Assembly (NCBI GenBank): GCA_035712145.1
Contig: DASTBI010000193.1
Span: 1-36,452, forward strand
Direction: 5' to 3'
DNA length: 36,452 nucleotides
Source of the DNA: Candidatus Eisenbacteria bacterium
Lineage (GTDB): Bacteria; Eisenbacteria; RBG-16-71-46
Under the pieces are notes generated by a model, which was not told where the DNA came from, ran no database searches, and saw only the letters and a list, made by a program, of their open reading frames with translations. This document shows, piece after piece, positions 23,443 to 31,443 of this stretch (the stretch's first letter is position 1; each line of letters begins with the position of its first letter). Both the position numbers and the translations under genes were made by a program.

Positions 23443-23458
23443 ATCGTATATCTACGAT
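23443..23458 (+). promoter_or_regulatory. Probable ArsR operator
   Basis: ATCGTA-TATC-TACGAT is a perfect inverted repeat 36 bp before the arsR start. Its AT-rich core (TATATC) could be the arsR -10. The shape matches operators of ArsR/SmtB repressors, which bind AT-rich 12-2-12-type palindromes over their own promoter and release on arsenite. Confidence 0.6.
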
Positions 23459-23494
23459 AAACGATCCGAGGCTCGACAAACCCTGGGAGAGAGC

Positions 23495-23824
23495 ATGAGC
23501 CCAAGCCCGACCGCCCCTGCCCGTGGGGGGAAACGCGGCGCGAGATCAGAAGCCACCGCGAAAGATCTCGACCTGGCCCGGCTGGCCAAGGCGCTCGGTC
23601 ACCCGGCGCGAGTCGCGATCCTGAAGTTCCTGAGCGCGAGCGGGGAGTGTCAATGTGGCTCGATCGTCGACCAGCTTCCCCTGGCCCAGGCGACGGTGTC
23701 CCAGCACTTGAAGGTCCTGAAAGGCGCAGGATTGGTCCGCGGCACGATCGATCCGCCGCGCGTCTGTTACTGCGTGAACCCTGAAGCGGTCCAGCGGCTC
23801 AAGACGCTGGTCGAGGAGCTATGA
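23495..23824 (+). CDS. arsR: ArsR family arsenic-responsive repressor
   Basis: The 109-residue winged-helix regulator has a basic N-terminal tail, then [20 protein letters not shown]. Its sensor pair is Cys52-x-Cys54 in [13 protein letters not shown], and the recognition helix is [18 protein letters not shown] second CxC (Cys91, Cys93 in [10 protein letters not shown]) lies near the wing. Cys-x-Cys at the start of the recognition region is the As(III)-binding arrangement of classical ArsR. It should repress arsR-arsM until arsenite binds. ATG 23495 has GGGAGAG a few nt upstream. arsM starts one base after its stop, confirming an operon. An inverted repeat 36 bp upstream is the probable operator. 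Confidence 0.95.
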   Translation: MSPSPTAPARGGKRGARSEATAKDLDLARLAKALGHPARVAILKFLSASGECQCGSIVDQLPLAQATVSQHLKVLKGAGLVRGTIDPPRVCYCVNPEAVQRLKTLVEEL

Positions 23825-23825
23825 G

Positions 23826-24719
23826 ATGAGTGACGCACCCACCCCGATGGAACCCGTTTCGGAAGCCTGCTGCGACTCCACATGCTGTGGCGGCGAAGCG
23901 TCCCGTCACGAGCCTTTGCCTGCCGCGCTCGAATCGTCCGCCGACGTGCGCAACGCCGTGCGCGAGCGCTATGGCGCGATCGCCGAAGGCCGGTCGGCCG
24001 GATGCTGCGGGACCGAGTGCGGCTGCAACGGCGGCTCCATCGAAGGCGTGCTCGAGCAGATTGGTTACACGTCGGAGCAGATCGAAAGCATCCCCGCGGA
24101 GTCGAACCTCGGCCTGGGATGCGGCAGTCCGCTCCGCGGGGTGGCGCTGCGGCCTGGTGACGTGGTCCTCGATCTCGGCTCCGGCGCCGGTCTCGACGTG
24201 TTCCTGGCGGCTCGCGCGGTGGGTCCCCAAGGCCGGGCCATCGGCGTGGACATGACCCCTTCCATGGTCGAGCGCGCCCGGTCCGTGGCCGCCCGTCACG
24301 GCATCGACAACGCCGAGTTCCGGCTCGGCGAGATCGAGCATCTGCCGGTGGCCGACGCGAGCGTCGATCTGGTCATCTCCAACTGCGTGGTGAATCTCTC
24401 ACCGGACAAGGGCCAGGTGTTTCGTGAGGCGTATCGCGCGCTGAAGCCCGGGGGGCAGATGGTGGTGAGCGATCTCGTTCTGGATCGGGTCTTGTCACCC
24501 GAGCTCAGACGATCGGTGGACCTGTACGTCGGTTGCGTGGCCGGCGCGGCGCTGCGCGAGGAATACCTGCGGTTGGTCCGCGAGGGCGGGTTCGGCGACG
24601 TGACGATCGTCCACGAGTCGGGCTATGACCCCGGACTCTCCGATCTGCCCGAAGAGAGTCCCGAGCGCGCGGCTTTCGGGGCGGTGCGATCGATCACCGT
24701 GGCCGCGCGCAAAGGTTGA
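23826..24719 (+). CDS. arsM: Arsenite S-adenosylmethionine methyltransferase ArsM
   Basis: ArsM methylates As(III) to mono-, di- and trimethylated species using S-adenosylmethionine, a detoxification route. The 297-residue protein has the SAM motif LDLGSGAGLDVFLAAR (116 onward). The three conserved As-binding cysteines are Cys99 (GLGCGSPL), Cys187 (ISNCVVNLSPDK) and Cys237 (YVGCVAGA). An N-terminal region with two cysteine clusters (EACCDSTCCGG and AGCCGTECGCNGG) precedes the core and may help capture arsenic. Its ATG lies one base after the arsR stop (TGAGATG), so the pair is cotranscribed under ArsR control. No efflux pump or arsenate reductase is adjacent. Confidence 0.96.
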   Translation: MSDAPTPMEPVSEACCDSTCCGGEASRHEPLPAALESSADVRNAVRERYGAIAEGRSAGCCGTECGCNGGSIEGVLEQIGYTSEQIESIPAESNLGLGCGSPLRGVALRPGDVVLDLGSGAGLDVFLAARAVGPQGRAIGVDMTPSMVERARSVAARHGIDNAEFRLGEIEHLPVADASVDLVISNCVVNLSPDKGQVFREAYRALKPGGQMVVSDLVLDRVLSPELRRSVDLYVGCVAGAALREEYLRLVREGGFGDVTIVHESGYDPGLSDLPEESPERAAFGAVRSITVAARKG

Positions 24720-24738
24720 GGCGGTTTGTATTTCCTTG

Positions 24739-24754
24739 CTCTCCCCAGGGAGAG
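24739..24754. terminator. Short hairpin between arsM and the convergent crotonase gene
   Basis: CTCTCC-CCAG-GGAGAG is a 6-bp stem in the 65-bp gap between the two convergent genes. Neither strand has a clear T-run after it, so termination is only a possibility. Confidence 0.3.
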
Positions 24755-24784
24755 TAGGGAGTTGCAGAGGAGCACTGCGTCGCG

Positions 24785-25606
24785 CTATTCGAACCGAGTC
24801 GCTCCCGAAGCGAGGGCCTCGCTGGTAAAGCGTGGCGAGCGCTTCTCGAGGAAAGCGCGGGTTCCCTCGGCCACGTCGGCGCTGGCCCAACACGAGCGCT
24901 GAGCGTCGATCTCCGTCTCGAGGCACTCGGCGAGCGAACGCTCGAGCGAAGCCGTCAGCGTGCGCTTGGTGAGCCGAACGCTGGTCTGAGGTGCCGAAGC
25001 CAGCCGCGAGGCGACGGCGCGGACCTCGTCGGCGAATTGCTCGTGCGCCACGACGCGATTGACGAGCCCGATGCGCAAGGCTTCCTGAGCGTCGATCAGC
25101 TCTCCGAGCCAGCACAGCTCGAGAGCCTTGGCGAGGCCCACGAGCCTCGGCAAGTGATACGCGCCGCCCCAGTCGATGTGCAGTCCGAGGCGCACGAACG
25201 TCTCTCCGAGGACGGCGCGGTCCGAGGCGATGCGCAGATCGCAACCGAGCGCCAGGTTGAGCCCGCCGCCGGCCGCGGGACCATTGATGGCGGCCAGTGT
25301 CGGGATCGGCAGCGCCGCCAGCCGGCGGGCCGCGAGACGCCCGGCCTCCAGCATGGGAAGGAACTCCTCGTAGGAAGCATCTCGGGATTTGAGGTCGGCC
25401 ATGTGCTGGATGTCGCCGCCGGCCGAGAACGCTCGTCCCGCGCCGGTGATCACCAACACCCTGACTTCGGCGTCGGCGGCCACACGGTCGAGTGCCGGCA
25501 CGAGCGCGTCCCGCATGTCGTCCTTGAAGGCATTGAGCTTCTCGGGACGATTGAGGGTGAGGGTGGCGACACGGTCCGCGACGGCGAGCTCGACGAGTTC
25601 CGACAT
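24785..25606 (-). CDS. Enoyl-CoA hydratase/isomerase family protein, PaaG-like residues
   Basis: The 273-residue crotonase-fold protein has AGRAFSAGGDIQHMAD (oxyanion hole) and INGPAAGGGLNLALGCDLRIA. The hydratase glutamates are absent: Asn replaces the first (GGGLNLAL) and Phe the second (GETFVRLGLHIDWGG). The Asp in LGLHIDWGGAYHLPRLVG matches the catalytic Asp of PaaG-like enoyl-CoA isomerases. Double-bond isomerisation is therefore likelier than hydration. ATG 25606 is chosen because GGAGG ends 4 nt upstream; an ATG at 25651 would add 15 residues. It converges on arsM and diverges from the metal-uptake cluster. The substrate is unknown. Confidence 0.9.
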   Translation of the reverse strand: MSELVELAVADRVATLTLNRPEKLNAFKDDMRDALVPALDRVAADAEVRVLVITGAGRAFSAGGDIQHMADLKSRDASYEEFLPMLEAGRLAARRLAALPIPTLAAINGPAAGGGLNLALGCDLRIASDRAVLGETFVRLGLHIDWGGAYHLPRLVGLAKALELCWLGELIDAQEALRIGLVNRVVAHEQFADEVRAVASRLASAPQTSVRLTKRTLTASLERSLAECLETEIDAQRSCWASADVAEGTRAFLEKRSPRFTSEALASGATRFE

Positions 25607-25750
25607 GGGTCCTCCGGGAATGGAATCGGACGGGACGGCCGGGCAGGGCAAGGTCGATGGCCGTTGGGCAGGCTACTTCTTTCACTGCTTCCTGACGATG
25701 ACGTGGGCGGCGGAGCTTCGCGAATGCTCTGCCGGCGCGCTCGGCTCCGA

Positions 25751-25780
25751 TTGCGGGCCCCGAGCGGCGCGTGCGAGAAT
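25751..25780 (+). promoter_or_regulatory. Candidate promoter of the metal-uptake cluster
   Basis: TTGCGG (25751-25756), an 18-nt spacer and GAGAAT (25775-25780) preceded by TGC form an extended -10 type promoter. ATG 25788 is 7 nt further and has no ribosome site, so the message may be leaderless. I see no Zur-type box; the rest of 25607-25787 shows nothing else. Confidence 0.35.
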
Positions 25781-25787
25781 CGCGGAC

Positions 25788-26105
25788 ATGATGCCTCTTC
25801 GGACCCGCCTCCGAAGCGACCGGTTGCGCGCCTTCGGGATCGTGGTGATCGCCGTTCTGGCGCTCGCCTCGGCGGGTCACATCTGGCATCACCTCACCGA
25901 CGAAGCGTGCGAGAACCCGCGGGATGCCTTCCCCCATCCGTGCGCTCAATGCGCCGGTCTTCACGGCGGCGTCGTGGCGGAAGCCATCCAGGCCGCGCCC
26001 GCTCCGCGTCTCGTCGATCACGCCGCGGTCTTCCTGGGTCAGGACCTCGATCGCGTCGAACAGTCGCGCGGCACCGCTTCTCCCAGGGCCCCGCCTCTCT
26101 CCTAG
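25788..26105 (+). CDS. Small membrane-anchored Cys/His-rich protein of the metal-uptake cluster
   Basis: The 105-residue protein has one hydrophobic segment (AFGIVVIAVLALASAGHIWH, about 15-34). This is followed by a probable extracytoplasmic metal-binding stretch: HIWHHLTDEACENPRD and FPHPCAQCAGLHGG. Several His and four Cys lie within 35 residues, the style of DUF2946-like small proteins found next to metal-acquisition genes. The C-terminal half is unremarkable. It may bind zinc or copper at the membrane; the metal is not determined. Either ATG 25788 or 25791 could be used. The barrel gene starts 99 bp downstream past a hairpin, and the same-strand order suggests one operon. Confidence 0.7.
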   Translation: MMPLRTRLRSDRLRAFGIVVIAVLALASAGHIWHHLTDEACENPRDAFPHPCAQCAGLHGGVVAEAIQAAPAPRLVDHAAVFLGQDLDRVEQSRGTASPRAPPLS

Positions 26106-26143
26106 AGCTCGACGGCGAGCGCCTCGCGCTTCCCGTCCTTTCC

Positions 26144-26170
26144 GGCCTCGCCGACGAATGCCGCGAGGCC
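26144..26170 (+). other. Intra-cluster hairpin
   Basis: GGCCTCGC (26144-26151) and GCGAGGCC (26163-26170) form a perfect 8-bp stem with an 11-nt loop, 35 bp before the barrel gene. It could be an attenuator or an mRNA processing or stability element between the small protein and the barrel. Confidence 0.4.
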
Positions 26171-26204
26171 AGACCTCTTGCTCTTGGAGACACAGGAGGA
26201 CTGT

Positions 26205-27353
26205 GTGCTCGCTCGCCATCCCTTCTTCGGAGGGGTGCTACGCCTGCTTCCCGCGCTGACGCTCCTCACATGGGCGGCGACGGCCCGTGCCGGCGTCACC
26301 AATCCGAACATCTCCATCGTGGGACAGCCGTTTTCGCGTTGGACCGACGACGAAGGCGATCCCGCCGCCCGGCGCGCCACGCTCGACGTCGGGGAAACCG
26401 AGGTGATCTATGACGACTACCTCAACCCGTACGCGCGCGGCTTCTTCACGCTGGCGTTCACGCCGGAAGAAGTTGGAGTGGAGGAGGCATACTTCACGCT
26501 GCTGCGTGGCTTGCCCGCCGGGCTCACGATCAAGGGCGGAAAGTACCGCGTCGAGTTCGGCAAGCTGAATCCCCTGCATCCGCACGCGGTGCCCTTCGCG
26601 GAGCGCCCCCGTGTGCTCGCGGCGTACCTGCCGGGCGAGGCGTCGTTCAACGAAACCGGCCTCCAGCTCTCCGGCCGCCTTCCGAGTCCGGGGGATTGGG
26701 CGATCACGGTTTCGGCCGACTGGCTGAAGGGCGACTCCTACCTCATCGATCGCGAATCTTCGGGTGATCCGACCGATCCGCTCGAGCTGGGGGGCGACGA
26801 CCGCGCCGGCGAGCCGCGGCCCGCAGGAATCGGCCGGCTGTCGGCCTTCGTGCCGATCGACGACCGCTCCGGCCTCGAGCTCGGGGTCTCCGGGACCCAG
26901 GGCACCAACAACGTGGCGGCTGCGACCAGGACCACCGTGTGGGGCGGCGACGCCAAGCTCAAGCTGTGGACGTCGGCCAATGCCTATCTCCTCCTCCAGG
27001 CCGAGGTCCTCAGCCTGGACCGCGAGAACGCGGCATGGGATCCGGCGGCGGCGAGCTACACGAAGTCGACGGTGACGCCGTTCGGCGGCTACGTGTACGC
27101 CGACTACAACTTCGATACCCGTTACAACGTCGGCGCCTCGTACGAACACTTCCAGGAGCCGACCTCGAGCCAGGCCACCCACCAGACATTCGGCGTGTTC
27201 GCCGGCCTGGCGCTGCTCGAAGAGTCCACCGCGTTCCGACTGGACTGGAACCACTCGATGCCGGGCAGCGGGTCGTCGTTCCCCGGCGAAGTGAACACGG
27301 TCACCTTCCGCGTCATCTTTTCCATGGGCCCTCACAAGGCCCATCAGTTCTAG
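26205..27353 (+). CDS. Outer-membrane beta-barrel protein of the ZnuA-associated type
   Basis: The 382-residue protein has a signal peptide (about 1-29, ending TARAG) and alternating beta-strand sequence throughout. It ends in Phe (GPHKAHQF), the usual last residue of outer-membrane barrels. The region NPNISIVGQPF, LDVGETEVIYDDYLNPYARGFF, VEEAYFTLL and GKYRVEFGKLNPLHPHAVPFAERP matches barrels found upstream of ZnuA-type binding proteins. A metal-specific porin is the inference. The His-containing stretch LNPLHPHAVPF could line a metal path. GTG 26205 was chosen because AGGAGG ends 5 nt upstream. It is followed after 10 bp by the ZnuA-like gene. Confidence 0.82.
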   Translation: MLARHPFFGGVLRLLPALTLLTWAATARAGVTNPNISIVGQPFSRWTDDEGDPAARRATLDVGETEVIYDDYLNPYARGFFTLAFTPEEVGVEEAYFTLLRGLPAGLTIKGGKYRVEFGKLNPLHPHAVPFAERPRVLAAYLPGEASFNETGLQLSGRLPSPGDWAITVSADWLKGDSYLIDRESSGDPTDPLELGGDDRAGEPRPAGIGRLSAFVPIDDRSGLELGVSGTQGTNNVAAATRTTVWGGDAKLKLWTSANAYLLLQAEVLSLDRENAAWDPAAASYTKSTVTPFGGYVYADYNFDTRYNVGASYEHFQEPTSSQATHQTFGVFAGLALLEESTAFRLDWNHSMPGSGSSFPGEVNTVTFRVIFSMGPHKAHQF

Positions 27354-27363
27354 GAGACTCGTC

Positions 27364-28263
27364 ATGAAGACATGGCTCGCGGCGCTCGCGCTGGGCGCGT
27401 CGCTCCTCTGGCCGATCGAGGCCGGAGCGAAGATTCGAGTCGCTGCTTCGATCAACGACCTGGCGTCGATCGCGAACAGTGTGGGCGCCGATCAGGTCGA
27501 GGTGTTCGCGATCGCGCGCCCGAACACCGACGTTCACCGTGTCGAGGCCTTGCCCTCGTACATGGTCAAGGTCTCGCGCGCGCAGATCTACCTCAAGGTC
27601 GGACTCCAGCTCGACCAGTGGGCGGACCCGATCATCGACGGATCGCGCAACCAGCGACTCACGATCGTGGACTGCTCGCAGGGCGTGCGCGTCCTCGAGG
27701 TCCCGACCGGACGAGTCGACGCCTCGATGGGCGACGTGCATCCCAACGGCAATCCTCACTACTGGCTCGACCCCAGGAACGGCGGCGTCATCGCCCGCAC
27801 CATCGCCGAGGCCTTCGCCAGGCAGGATCCCGCGCACGCGGCGGATTTCCGAAGCCGGGCCGAGGCCTTTGCCCGGGACGCGGAGGCGACGTGGAAGAAG
27901 GGCGTGCAGACCGCGTCTTCGCTGCCGAGCAAGGTGGTGTTCACCTACCACCGCTCGTGGTCCTACTTCGCAGACGCCTTCGGTCTCGAAGTCGCGGCCA
28001 CCGCCGAGCCGGTGCCGGGGATCCCTCCGACCGCGCGGCATCTGGCCGATCTCGTGCAGATCGCCAAGTCCCGCGGCGTGCGCGTTCTGATCAAGGAGCC
28101 TTACTTCCAGACCGACGCGTCGAAGTTCCTCGAGCGGCAGGCTTCGGTGAAGACCGCGGCCGCAGCCCCCTCCTGCGACTTGCCCGCGGCCGGAAGCTAC
28201 TTGGCCCGCTTCGGCACCGTGCTCCAGGCCGTGATCGCGGCTTCGGGCAGAGGCACCCCATGA
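27364..28263 (+). CDS. znuA: ZnuA/TroA-like metal ABC transporter substrate-binding protein
   Basis: The 299-residue periplasmic binding protein of cluster A-I has a signal peptide (MKTWLAALALGASLLWPIEA). Metal ligands are His58 (NTDVHRVEALPS), His132 (GNPHYWLDP) and His196 (VFTYHRSWSYFADAFGLE). A fourth acidic ligand is probably Glu245 or a nearby Asp (IKEPYFQTD). The His-rich loop of many zinc-specific proteins is absent, so zinc or manganese are both possible. AGGAG lies 7 nt before ATG 27364. The permease gene overlaps its end by 4 nt (ATGA). Together with the upstream barrel it forms a metal-import system, but no ATP-binding gene is adjacent. Confidence 0.92.
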   Translation: MKTWLAALALGASLLWPIEAGAKIRVAASINDLASIANSVGADQVEVFAIARPNTDVHRVEALPSYMVKVSRAQIYLKVGLQLDQWADPIIDGSRNQRLTIVDCSQGVRVLEVPTGRVDASMGDVHPNGNPHYWLDPRNGGVIARTIAEAFARQDPAHAADFRSRAEAFARDAEATWKKGVQTASSLPSKVVFTYHRSWSYFADAFGLEVAATAEPVPGIPPTARHLADLVQIAKSRGVRVLIKEPYFQTDASKFLERQASVKTAAAAPSCDLPAAGSYLARFGTVLQAVIAASGRGTP

Positions 28264-29108
28264 TCGAGGCCATTTCGTTGCCGTTCTTCCAGATCGCCGC
28301 GATCTCGGTGCTGGTGCTGGCGGGCATTCATGCCTACCTCGGCTTTCACATCGTGCGGCGCGGCGTGCTGTTCGTGGATCTCGCGCTCGCGCAGATGGCG
28401 GCGCTCGGCGTCGCGCTCGGCATCGTGCTCGGCCTCGAGCACAACGAGACAGCGTCCTACCTGCTGGCGCTCGGGATGACGTTCATCGGTGCGGCGGTGT
28501 TCTCCTGGCTCCGCGGACGGGCGCGCAACGTGCCGCTCGAAGCCTTCATCGGCGTTGTGTTCGCGACGGCGCAGGCGCTGGTCTTCCTGGTGCTGGAGAA
28601 GAGCCCCGCCGGTCCGGAGCACCTGAAGGAGACGCTGGTCGGCACGCTCTATACGGTCGATCCGCATCACATCGCATGGGTCGCCGTTCTCTATACGGCC
28701 ATCGGACTGGTGCACTTCTTCCTCCGAAAGCCGTTCTTCGAGATCACCACGGATCCCCAGGGGGCGCGCGCCCGCGGGCGGCGCCTCTTCCTGTGGGACC
28801 TGCTCTTCTACGCCACCTTCGGATTCGTGGTGACGTCAGCAGTGCAGATCGCGGGCGTGCTGCTGGTGTTCGGTCTGCTCGTCATCCCGGCGATCGCCGG
28901 CGTCATGGCGACATCGCGCACGGTTCCCGCGCTGGTGGTGGGCTGGATCTTCGGCATCGCGGCCGGCTTCGTGGGACTGATCGGCTCGGTGCAGCTCGAC
29001 CTCCCGGCGGCGCCGAGCGTCCTCGTTTCTCTGACCGCGATGCTTCTACTCCAGGGACTGCTGCTGTCGGTCGTGAGGCGGGGGCGATCGCAGGCCGCTC
29101 GAGCGTAA
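28260..29108 (+). CDS. znuB: ZnuB-like ABC-3 family metal transporter permease
   Basis: The 282-residue protein has about eight membrane segments typical of the ABC-3 permease family: ISVLVLAGIHAYLGFHIVRR, GVLFVDLALAQMAALGVALG and AGVLLVFGLLVIPAIAGVMA. The GFHIVRRGVLFVDLALAQ stretch is the conserved coupling and metal-path region. ATG 28260 overlaps the ZnuA-like stop (ATGA), implying coupled translation. The partner ATPase (ZnuC/MntB-like) would be needed for function; the next gene is on the other strand and is not an ATPase. The stop lies 27 bp from the convergent phosphatase gene. Zinc versus manganese cannot be decided here. Confidence 0.93.
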   Translation: MIEAISLPFFQIAAISVLVLAGIHAYLGFHIVRRGVLFVDLALAQMAALGVALGIVLGLEHNETASYLLALGMTFIGAAVFSWLRGRARNVPLEAFIGVVFATAQALVFLVLEKSPAGPEHLKETLVGTLYTVDPHHIAWVAVLYTAIGLVHFFLRKPFFEITTDPQGARARGRRLFLWDLLFYATFGFVVTSAVQIAGVLLVFGLLVIPAIAGVMATSRTVPALVVGWIFGIAAGFVGLIGSVQLDLPAAPSVLVSLTAMLLLQGLLLSVVRRGRSQAARA

Positions 29109-29135
29109 TGGGCGCGGCACTGCGTTCGTTTCGTC

Positions 29136-30404
29136 TCACACCAGTTCGACCGCCAGGAGTGACACGTCGTCGCGCAAGCCGCGCCCGCTCCAATCCCGGA
29201 CCTCGCGCATGAGCTCTGCCGTTCCGCCCGACAGGCTGCGGTGCCGGTGGCGCCGCAACCCAGTGAGGACCCGCTCGCGCCCGAACTCGGCGCCCGAGGC
29301 ATCCACGGCTTCGACGACGCCATCCGAGGCGAAGTAGAGACGGCTCCCGGCCGCGAGCGACACCCGGTGGTCGCGATACGTCGCATCGGGCAGCACGCCG
29401 ATCGGAAGATCGAAGCGCCGGATCTCCTCGGGCTCGCCGCCGCGCGGCACGTGGAACGGCGCGCCCTGGCCCGCGGAGACGAAGCGCAGCTCGCGCCTGG
29501 GCACGTCGAGGATCCCGTAGACCATCGTGAAGTACTGTCCGGAGTCGGAGTCCATCGGGAACATCCGGTTGAGCCGGGCGGCGACTCGGCGCGGCGACAC
29601 CAGACGAGGCGTCCTGCGTCCGTTGCGCGCGGCCTCGACCAGGAGAGCCCCGGGCATCGGGTAAGGGCGTAGGGCGTGGTGGAGCGCCACCGACAACATC
29701 GCGGCCTTCACGCCGTGTCCGCTGACGTCGATGAGGTAGAACCCCAGGTGCTCCGCATCGAGCGCGAACACGTCGAGCGTGTCCCCTCCGAGACGCTCGC
29801 AGGGCTCCACCGACCATGCCACCCGGACGCCTTCGATGGCGGGTGGCGCGGCGGGAAGCAGCGATCGCTGCATGTCGGCCGCGGCTTCGAGGTCCGCTCG
29901 CATGCGCGCATTCGCGCGCCGGAGGTGTTCTTCCGCGGCGCGACGGTCAGTGACGTCGCGCAGCAGCGCGATCAGGTAGCTCCCCGTGCTGAGACCCACG
30001 ACCGAGGCGGAGATTTCCGTGGCGCGGCGTTCCCCGGTGCGCGTCCGGCATTCGACTTCGATGGTGGACCCCATCCCGCGTTCGAGCACCTGGCGTGCGA
30101 ATGCCTTCAGCTCGTGCGGGTCGTCGGGATAGAGACCCATGAGAGGCATGGACAGGAGCTCGGCATGCTCGTATCCCAGCATCTCGCAGGCGCGGTGGTT
30201 GACGTCAACGATCCGGTCGCTGGACGGATCCACCACCAGGATCCCGTCGTTCGAGTGATCGAAGATCTTGCGCAGCGCGTCCTCGCTGCGAACCAGCGCC
30301 TCTGCGGCGCGCTCGGCGGCGCGGTTCCAGGCCTCGAGCTCGGCGACTCGAGCGCGCAGTCGATCGAGCTCCAGCGTCGAGTCTTCGATCGACGAAACAG
30401 CCAT
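29136..30404 (-). CDS. PAS domain SpoIIE/RsbU-type PP2C phosphatase
   Basis: The 422-residue cytoplasmic signalling protein starts with a short coiled coil (about 10-45, LDRLRARVAELEAWNRAAER). A PAS domain follows (about 45-165, IFDHSNDGILVVDPSSDRIV, ending LLRDVTDRRAAEEHL), then a PP2C SpoIIE-type phosphatase domain (about 190-420). Metal-binding motifs are GGDTLDVF, YLIDVSGHGVKAAM, YFASDGVVEA and GLRDDVSLLAVEL. Such proteins dephosphorylate anti-anti-sigma factors (RsbV/SpoIIAA-like) in response to a sensed signal. No partner anti-sigma genes lie in the window. The signal for PAS is unknown. ATG 30404 was chosen because the coiled coil begins just after it; no ribosome site is obvious. Confidence 0.92.
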   Translation of the reverse strand: MAVSSIEDSTLELDRLRARVAELEAWNRAAERAAEALVRSEDALRKIFDHSNDGILVVDPSSDRIVDVNHRACEMLGYEHAELLSMPLMGLYPDDPHELKAFARQVLERGMGSTIEVECRTRTGERRATEISASVVGLSTGSYLIALLRDVTDRRAAEEHLRRANARMRADLEAAADMQRSLLPAAPPAIEGVRVAWSVEPCERLGGDTLDVFALDAEHLGFYLIDVSGHGVKAAMLSVALHHALRPYPMPGALLVEAARNGRRTPRLVSPRRVAARLNRMFPMDSDSGQYFTMVYGILDVPRRELRFVSAGQGAPFHVPRGGEPEEIRRFDLPIGVLPDATYRDHRVSLAAGSRLYFASDGVVEAVDASGAEFGRERVLTGLRRHRHRSLSGGTAELMREVRDWSGRGLRDDVSLLAVELV

Positions 30405-30561
30405 CAAGGCCAAGGTGCACCTCGCTCGCGGTGAGAGGTTGCTGCGGGTGGATGCCGATGGGTGAGATACGTGGATGGTCGGAGACAGATGCCTGCGCCG
30501 GACGAGCGCACCCTCCCGGGCCACGTGCGCGGAGGCCTGACAGATGCTTTACTCCCGCGCC

Positions 30562-31374
30562 ATGAAACCTGACCGCTATCGGCTCTATGAAGCATCCGTG
30601 CAAGATGTCGAGTTCGATCTGGATTTCCTGCGCAGCATCTACAAGCGCAAACGCGGCACGCCCTTCGAGCGGCTGCGCGAAGATTTCTGCGGCACCGCCC
30701 GGCTGGCCTCGACGTGGGTCGAGCGCAAGGCCACGCGCCAGGCATGGGCGGTCGATCTCGACCGCCGACCCATCGACTGGGCCCGGACCCATCACTTGCC
30801 GCTGATCGGCGGCGCCGCTCGCAGATTTCGCTTCGTGCGCGCCGACGTTCGTCGCGCGCGCACCCCGAAGGTGGATGTCGTGGTGGCGCTCAATTGCTCG
30901 TACTGGGTGTTCAAGCAGCGCGCCCAGCTCGTGGAGTACTTCCGCAGCGTGCGGCGCTCGCTGGCGCCGCGAGGGCTCATGGTGCTCGATGCATTTGGAG
31001 GCGATCGAACGTTGCGGGAGATGGTCGAACGCCGCCGCATACGCGGCATTCGCACGCGGACCGGCGAGCGAGTTCCGGCTTTCACCTACGTCTGGGAGCA
31101 GAAGAGCTTCAATCCCATCGACTACAACCTGCACGCCGCAATCCACTTCGAGCTCGATGATGGCACCGAGCTGCGCAACGCCTTCAAGTACGATTGGCGC
31201 GTGTGGGGACTGCCGGAGATCGACGAGGCGCTGCGCGAGGCCGGGTTCCGCGAGGTCCAGGTCTACGTGCAAGGCTGGGACGATGAGACGAACAAGGCGC
31301 TCAGTGTCTTTCGCCGTCGGGTGCGATTCGTGAACCAGGAAGCCTGGCTCGCCTTCATCATCGGCGTGAAGTGA
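30562..31374 (+). CDS. Class I SAM-dependent methyltransferase, substrate unknown
   Basis: The 270-residue methyltransferase begins RYRLYEASVQDVEFDLDFL and has LREDFCGTARLASTWV in the SAM-binding motif I position. Next come WAVDLDRRPIDWA (acidic end of strand 2) and VDVVVALNCSYWVFKQ (strand 4). The C-terminal half is larger than in minimal methyltransferases and ends EAWLAFIIGVK. I recognise the family as widespread in Planctomycetes-like and related genomes but without assigned substrate. No ribosome site precedes ATG 30562; a -10-like TTTACT lies 8 nt upstream, so it may be leaderless. It converges on fhs, with a long hairpin in the 69-bp gap. Confidence 0.85.
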   Translation: MKPDRYRLYEASVQDVEFDLDFLRSIYKRKRGTPFERLREDFCGTARLASTWVERKATRQAWAVDLDRRPIDWARTHHLPLIGGAARRFRFVRADVRRARTPKVDVVVALNCSYWVFKQRAQLVEYFRSVRRSLAPRGLMVLDAFGGDRTLREMVERRRIRGIRTRTGERVPAFTYVWEQKSFNPIDYNLHAAIHFELDDGTELRNAFKYDWRVWGLPEIDEALREAGFREVQVYVQGWDDETNKALSVFRRRVRFVNQEAWLAFIIGVK

Positions 31375-31385
31375 CGGCTCGCGTC

Positions 31386-31435
31386 CGTCGCCTCCGAGGA
31401 TGATCGACAGCCCGGTGAGGCTCGCGGAGGCGTCG
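31386..31435. terminator. Candidate bidirectional terminator hairpin
   Basis: CGTCGCCTCCG (31386-31396) and CGGAGGCGTCG (31425-31435) pair over 11 positions with one mismatch. An inner AGCC/GGCT stem (31409-31412 and 31419-31422) lies in the loop. It sits in the gap between the convergent methyltransferase and fhs genes. No T-run is visible. Confidence 0.35.
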
Positions 31436-31443
31436 AGGGTTGC

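Noticed and set aside
25607-25787. Zur-type operator before the metal-uptake cluster
   Set aside because: I looked for an AT-rich GTTATAACATAAC-like palindrome and found none in this GC-rich gap.
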